The position numbers and the translations under genes were made by a program. 64,000 nucleotides of DNA from Pseudomonas sp. FP2335 (GTDB taxonomy: Bacteria; Pseudomonadota; Gammaproteobacteria; Pseudomonadales; Pseudomonadaceae): contig NZ_CP117437.1 of NCBI RefSeq assembly GCF_030687535.1, positions 4,733,501 to 4,797,500 on the forward strand. Reading direction: 5' to 3'. This document shows, in pieces, positions 60,799-64,000 of this stretch. Positions within the stretch are counted from its first letter, which is position 1; every line of letters begins with the position of its first letter. Below the pieces are notes generated by a model. That model did no database searches. It saw only the letters and a program-made list of their open reading frames with translations, and was not told where the DNA came from.

Positions 60799-61491
60799 AT
60801 GCCATCAGCCCCATTGGACACCCGTTACCAGATCGAGACCCCGGAGGGCATCGACCTGCCGTTGCGCCCAGCCGGCCTGGTACCCCGTGCATTGGCCTTC
60901 GGGTTCGACCTGGGCCTGCGTGGGCTGGTCATGGGAATCCTCGTCGTGCCCCTGGCGCTGCTCGGCAATATCGGCATCGGCATCGGTTCGCTGCTGCTGT
61001 TCCTGGTCAGCTGGTGGTACATGGTGCTGTTCGAAGTGCTCAACCAGGGCTGCTCCCCAGGCAAGCAGGTGATGGGCTTGCGCGTGGTACAGGATGACGG
61101 CACGCCCATCGGCTGGTCCGCCTCGTTGATCCGCAACCTGCTGCGCTTTGTCGACATGCTGCCTTTCGGCTACTTTCTCGGGGCCATCAGTTGCCTGCAG
61201 CACCCCCATTTCAAACGACTCGGCGACCTCGCCGCCGGTACGCTGGTGATCTACCGCGAGCATCCCCTGCCCCGTCCCAATGTCCCCGCAGCTGCGGCCT
61301 TGCGCCTGCCCTTTGCCTTGGACCTCAGCGAGCAACGCGCCATCCTTGGCTTTGCCGAACGCCAGGGTGAGTTGTCGGCCGAGCGGGTCCACGAACTGGC
61401 CTCCATTCTCGCCACGCCCCTGCAAGTGTCACCGGCACGTGCCGCCGAACAACTCAACGGCGTGGCTCGCGGCCTGTTGGGGCCAATATGA
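60799..61491 (+). CDS. RDD-family membrane protein, first gene of cluster
   Basis: A 230-residue protein with an RDD domain (LVPRALAFGFDLGLRGL and FKRLGDLAAGTLVIYRE) spanning about residues 25-165, with three or four helices, and a soluble C-terminal part of about 65 residues not seen in the shorter RDD protein at 16590. ATG 60799 follows AAGGATCGCG. Its stop overlaps the next start (ATGA). Confidence 0.88.
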   Translation: MPSAPLDTRYQIETPEGIDLPLRPAGLVPRALAFGFDLGLRGLVMGILVVPLALLGNIGIGIGSLLLFLVSWWYMVLFEVLNQGCSPGKQVMGLRVVQDDGTPIGWSASLIRNLLRFVDMLPFGYFLGAISCLQHPHFKRLGDLAAGTLVIYREHPLPRPNVPAAAALRLPFALDLSEQRAILGFAERQGELSAERVHELASILATPLQVSPARAAEQLNGVARGLLGPI

Positions 61492-62468
61492 AACAGAGCC
61501 TGTTCGAAAGCCGTTACCAGCAGCAATGGCATGCCTTCGCCGAACAACTGACCCAGCTGGAACAAGGCAAGGCCAAGGCCGCTGACGTGACCGACTTCCC
61601 CCACCAGTATCGGCGCCTGTGCCAACACCTCGCCCTGGCTCAGGAGCGCGGCTACAGCAGTTATCTGGTGGACCCCCTGCAACAACTGGCCTTGCGTGGC
61701 CATCAACAGCTCTACCGCCATCGCAGCCAATTGGGCGCAAAGGTCCTGAGTTTTATCCTGGCCGACTTCCCACGCCTGGTTCGCGCGCAGTGGCGCTTTG
61801 TATTGGTTGCCAGCCTGCTGTTCTTCGGCAGCCTGGCCGGTGTAGCACTGCTGGTGTACCTGTTTCCCGACCTGATCTACAGCATCGTCAGCCCCCAGCA
61901 GGTAGCCGAGATGCACAGCATGTACAACCCCGAGGCCAGCCGCCTCGGGCGCGCGGCCGAACGTGCTTCCAGCGAAGACTGGATGATGTTTGGCTACTAC
62001 GTGATGCATAACATCGGTATCGCGTTCCAGACCTTCGCCGCCGGTTTGTTGCTGGGGCTGGGCAGTGTGTTCTTCCTGATCTTCAACGGCCTGATCATCG
62101 GTGCGATCTCCGGCCACCTCACCGAAATAGGCTTTGGCCAGACGTTCTGGTCCTTTGTGATCGGCCATGGCGCCTTCGAACTCAGCGCCATCGCCCTGGC
62201 CGGCGCGGCGGGACTGCAACTGGGCTGGGCATTGATCGCCCCGGGTCAACTGACGCGAGGCGAATCCCTGCGGCTGGCGGCGCATCAAAGCGTGCAGATG
62301 CTGTGCGGCGTGATGGTGTTCCTGCTGATCGCCGCGTTCATCGAAGCCTATTGGTCTTCCACCACCAGCGTTGCGCCCTGGCTCAAATACCTGGTGGGCA
62401 CCCTGCTCTGGTTGCTGGTGGCCGCTTACCTGATCTTTGCCGGACGGACTCGCCATGCGCCTGAGTAA
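61488..62468 (+). CDS. SpoIIM-family membrane protein
   Basis: A 326-residue protein with a soluble N-terminal 100 residues and about six helices from residue 100. FVIGHGAFELSAIALAGAAGLQLGWALI is the conserved SpoIIM block. In Bacillus SpoIIM acts in forespore engulfment with peptidoglycan hydrolases; pseudomonads do not sporulate, so the role differs. It overlaps both neighbours, four bases with RDD and 14 with the DUF4129 gene. Confidence 0.88.
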   Translation: MKQSLFESRYQQQWHAFAEQLTQLEQGKAKAADVTDFPHQYRRLCQHLALAQERGYSSYLVDPLQQLALRGHQQLYRHRSQLGAKVLSFILADFPRLVRAQWRFVLVASLLFFGSLAGVALLVYLFPDLIYSIVSPQQVAEMHSMYNPEASRLGRAAERASSEDWMMFGYYVMHNIGIAFQTFAAGLLLGLGSVFFLIFNGLIIGAISGHLTEIGFGQTFWSFVIGHGAFELSAIALAGAAGLQLGWALIAPGQLTRGESLRLAAHQSVQMLCGVMVFLLIAAFIEAYWSSTTSVAPWLKYLVGTLLWLLVAAYLIFAGRTRHAPE

Positions 62469-63984
62469 TGCCAGCGTAGTGATCCGCCCCCGCACGCCAT
62501 GGGAAGCCATGGACCTTGGAGTACGGATGGCCCAGGAACATCGCTGGCTGCTGATGGGCAGTTGGGCGATGGTGACCTTGCCGGTTTTCGCGTTGCTGAC
62601 CGCACTGTTCTGGAAGTATCCCTCCACGGCTCTGTTGGTGTTCTGGTGGCTGAAGCCGGCCTTTGATCGTCTGCCGCTGTATATCTTGTCGAAAGCCCTG
62701 TTCGCAGAGACACCCAGCGCCAGGCAGGCCGTCAGCCAATGGCCGCGACTGCTCAAAGGCCAGCTATTGGCCAGCCTGACCTGGCGGCGACTCAGCCCGA
62801 GTCGCAGCTTTTTGATGCCGGTCAGTCAACTCGAAGGCCTGGATGGTCCCGACCGCCAAAAACGCCTGGGCGTCTTGCAGCAACGCAGCGCCTGGGCCGG
62901 ACGCTGGCTGACCATTATTGGGGTGCATCTGGAAATAGGCCTGTGGTTCGGCTGCATGGCCCTGTTCTATCTACTCATCCCCCAGCAGCTCGAACTGGAT
63001 TGGGACTGGCAACGAATGGCACTGGCCACGGGTTCCGAGGGGCTCTGGCTGGAACACCTGGGCAATGCCTTCTATGCCCTGATCCTGGTGTTCTGGGAGC
63101 CGATGTATGTCGCGTGCGGCTTCAGCCTGTACCTCAACCGCCGTACCGTGCTGGAGGCCTGGGACCTGGAGCTGGTATTCCGCCGCCTGCGCGAACGCCT
63201 GAGCAGCGTAGTGCCGTTGTTGGTGCTGGTGACGGTGCTGGCCCTGAGCCCATTCAGCGGCCCCGCCATGGCCGAGGACGCCTCCCCGCCCAAACAAGTG
63301 ACAACCCAGGCCGCCAGCCAGTCGATCAAGACATTGCTGGAGAAGCCACCGTTCAAAAATCCGGAAACCGTCACGCGCTATCGTTTCGGCGATGAGAAAC
63401 CCGCCACTAAGAGCAAGGCACACGGAGACGGCAAGCTGCCGGCCTGGTTGCGGGCATGGCTGGACAACCTCAACGGCAATACCCTCAAACACGTCGCCTT
63501 GGGCATGGAAGTGCTGCTGTGGAGCCTGTTGGCCGCCGGTATTGCCCTGCTCATCTGGCGCTATCGCGATTGGCTGCACGCCTTTGTCAGCCGGCGCCGC
63601 TCACGCCAACCAAAACCCGCCAAACCGATACCCACGCAACTGTTCGGCCTGGAACTGGGCGTCGAGACCTTGCCCGACGACATCGCCAGCACGGCCGAGC
63701 AACTTTGGCCCACACAGCCACGGGAAGCACTCGGCCTGCTCTATCGAGGCTTGCTTAGCCGGTTGCTGCATGACTTCAACCTGCCACTGAAAAGCGCCGA
63801 TACGGAAGGCCAGGTCCTGGAACGCATCCATCGGCTGCAACAGCCGCACTTGCTGGCATTCAGCGATGAGCTGACCCGGCACTGGCAAAACCTCGCGTAC
63901 GGCCACCGCTTGCCCCCGGCCCAGGCTCAACAGCAACTGTGCAGTGATTGGCGCACCTTGTTCAACGCGGGGGCAGCCCGATGA
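62455..63984 (+). CDS. DUF4129-domain membrane protein
   Basis: A 509-residue protein with several helices in residues 30-270, a periplasmic Lys/Pro-rich linker, another helix at about 355, and a C-terminal DUF4129 domain (PREALGLLYRGLLSRLLHDFNLPLKSADTEGQVLERI). ATG 62455 is chosen over 62437 because MRLSNASVVIRPRTPWEAM is the better N-terminus. Such genes usually sit with DUF4350, MoxR and DUF58 genes. The next gene overlaps its stop. Confidence 0.85.
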   Translation: MRLSNASVVIRPRTPWEAMDLGVRMAQEHRWLLMGSWAMVTLPVFALLTALFWKYPSTALLVFWWLKPAFDRLPLYILSKALFAETPSARQAVSQWPRLLKGQLLASLTWRRLSPSRSFLMPVSQLEGLDGPDRQKRLGVLQQRSAWAGRWLTIIGVHLEIGLWFGCMALFYLLIPQQLELDWDWQRMALATGSEGLWLEHLGNAFYALILVFWEPMYVACGFSLYLNRRTVLEAWDLELVFRRLRERLSSVVPLLVLVTVLALSPFSGPAMAEDASPPKQVTTQAASQSIKTLLEKPPFKNPETVTRYRFGDEKPATKSKAHGDGKLPAWLRAWLDNLNGNTLKHVALGMEVLLWSLLAAGIALLIWRYRDWLHAFVSRRRSRQPKPAKPIPTQLFGLELGVETLPDDIASTAEQLWPTQPREALGLLYRGLLSRLLHDFNLPLKSADTEGQVLERIHRLQQPHLLAFSDELTRHWQNLAYGHRLPPAQAQQQLCSDWRTLFNAGAAR

Positions 63985-64000
63985 AACGGACTTTACTGTG
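63981..64000 (+). CDS. start of next gene, probably DUF4350
   Basis: ATG 63981 overlaps the DUF4129 stop (ATGA) and reads MKRTLL before the window ends. Gene order in such clusters suggests a DUF4350 protein; only the start is seen, so this is inference. Confidence 0.4.

Overview
The window is chromosomal DNA from a fluorescent pseudomonad, most likely the Pseudomonas fluorescens group. The evidence is the high G+C, the many GTGGGAGCGGGCTTG-type REP elements, and gene orders that match Pseudomonas chromosomes from memory: arcDABC; gcsR-gcvHP-sdaA-gcvT; yebC-ruvCAB-ybgC-tolQRAB-pal-cpoB-queE-queC; mscS/yajQ/panE/kinase/mutT/argJ/secA; and pct-like receptor/purU/mvaT/sbcB. I found no prophage, insertion sequence, CRISPR array or rRNA. 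Most of the window is core genome.

Layout. 1-738 is the 3' part of a family III CoA-transferase. 844-7908 is the arginine deiminase locus: a second arcD copy diverges from arcDABC, and a small DUF5064-like gene follows. 8106-15884 is the glycine cleavage locus. It encodes the sigma54 activator GcsR, then a control region with three TyrR-type boxes and a -24/-12 promoter, then gcvH, gcvP, sdaA and gcvT; no glyA is present. 16277-18273 carries a cold-shock gene, an RDD protein and nadA. 18551-23906 is an accessory locus: a TonB receptor, an O-methyltransferase and an MFS permease form an overlapping operon that diverges from an AraC/PchR-type regulator, with a Fur-box-like site and a perfect palindrome between them. 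23912-26392 holds a kinase-like gene, tRNA-Lys, queC and queE. 26557-37495 is the cell-envelope, recombination and translation block on the minus strand (cpoB, pal, tolBARQ, ybgC, ruvBAC, yebC, aspS, fmdB). 37667-42424 holds a ribbon-helix-helix-like gene, dps, a membrane-anchored cold-shock protein, slyX, a HIT protein and an OprD-type porin. 42617-55198 holds mscS, yajQ, panE, an orphan sensor kinase, a cobalamin adenosyltransferase, a MutT-ThiE fusion, argJ, secA, dciA and a HerA/YjgR-type ATPase. 55404-64000 holds an amino-acid chemoreceptor, a small antisense-overlapping gene, purU, mvaT, sbcB and the start of an RDD/SpoIIM/DUF4129 cluster.

How the parts fit. Arginine fermentation (ArcD exchange, then ArcA, ArcB, ArcC) yields ATP and ammonia. 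The Gcv locus degrades glycine to one-carbon units and, with SdaA, serine to pyruvate, under a glycine-sensing activator. The accessory locus looks like import of, and possibly chemical modification of, an iron chelator made elsewhere; this is the best candidate here for an undescribed system. Six REP doublets plus one shortened REP hairpin sit in intergenic gaps. Two sites may be useful regulatory predictions: a direct repeat with ArgR geometry upstream of the OprD porin, and the complete GcsR/sigma54 control region.
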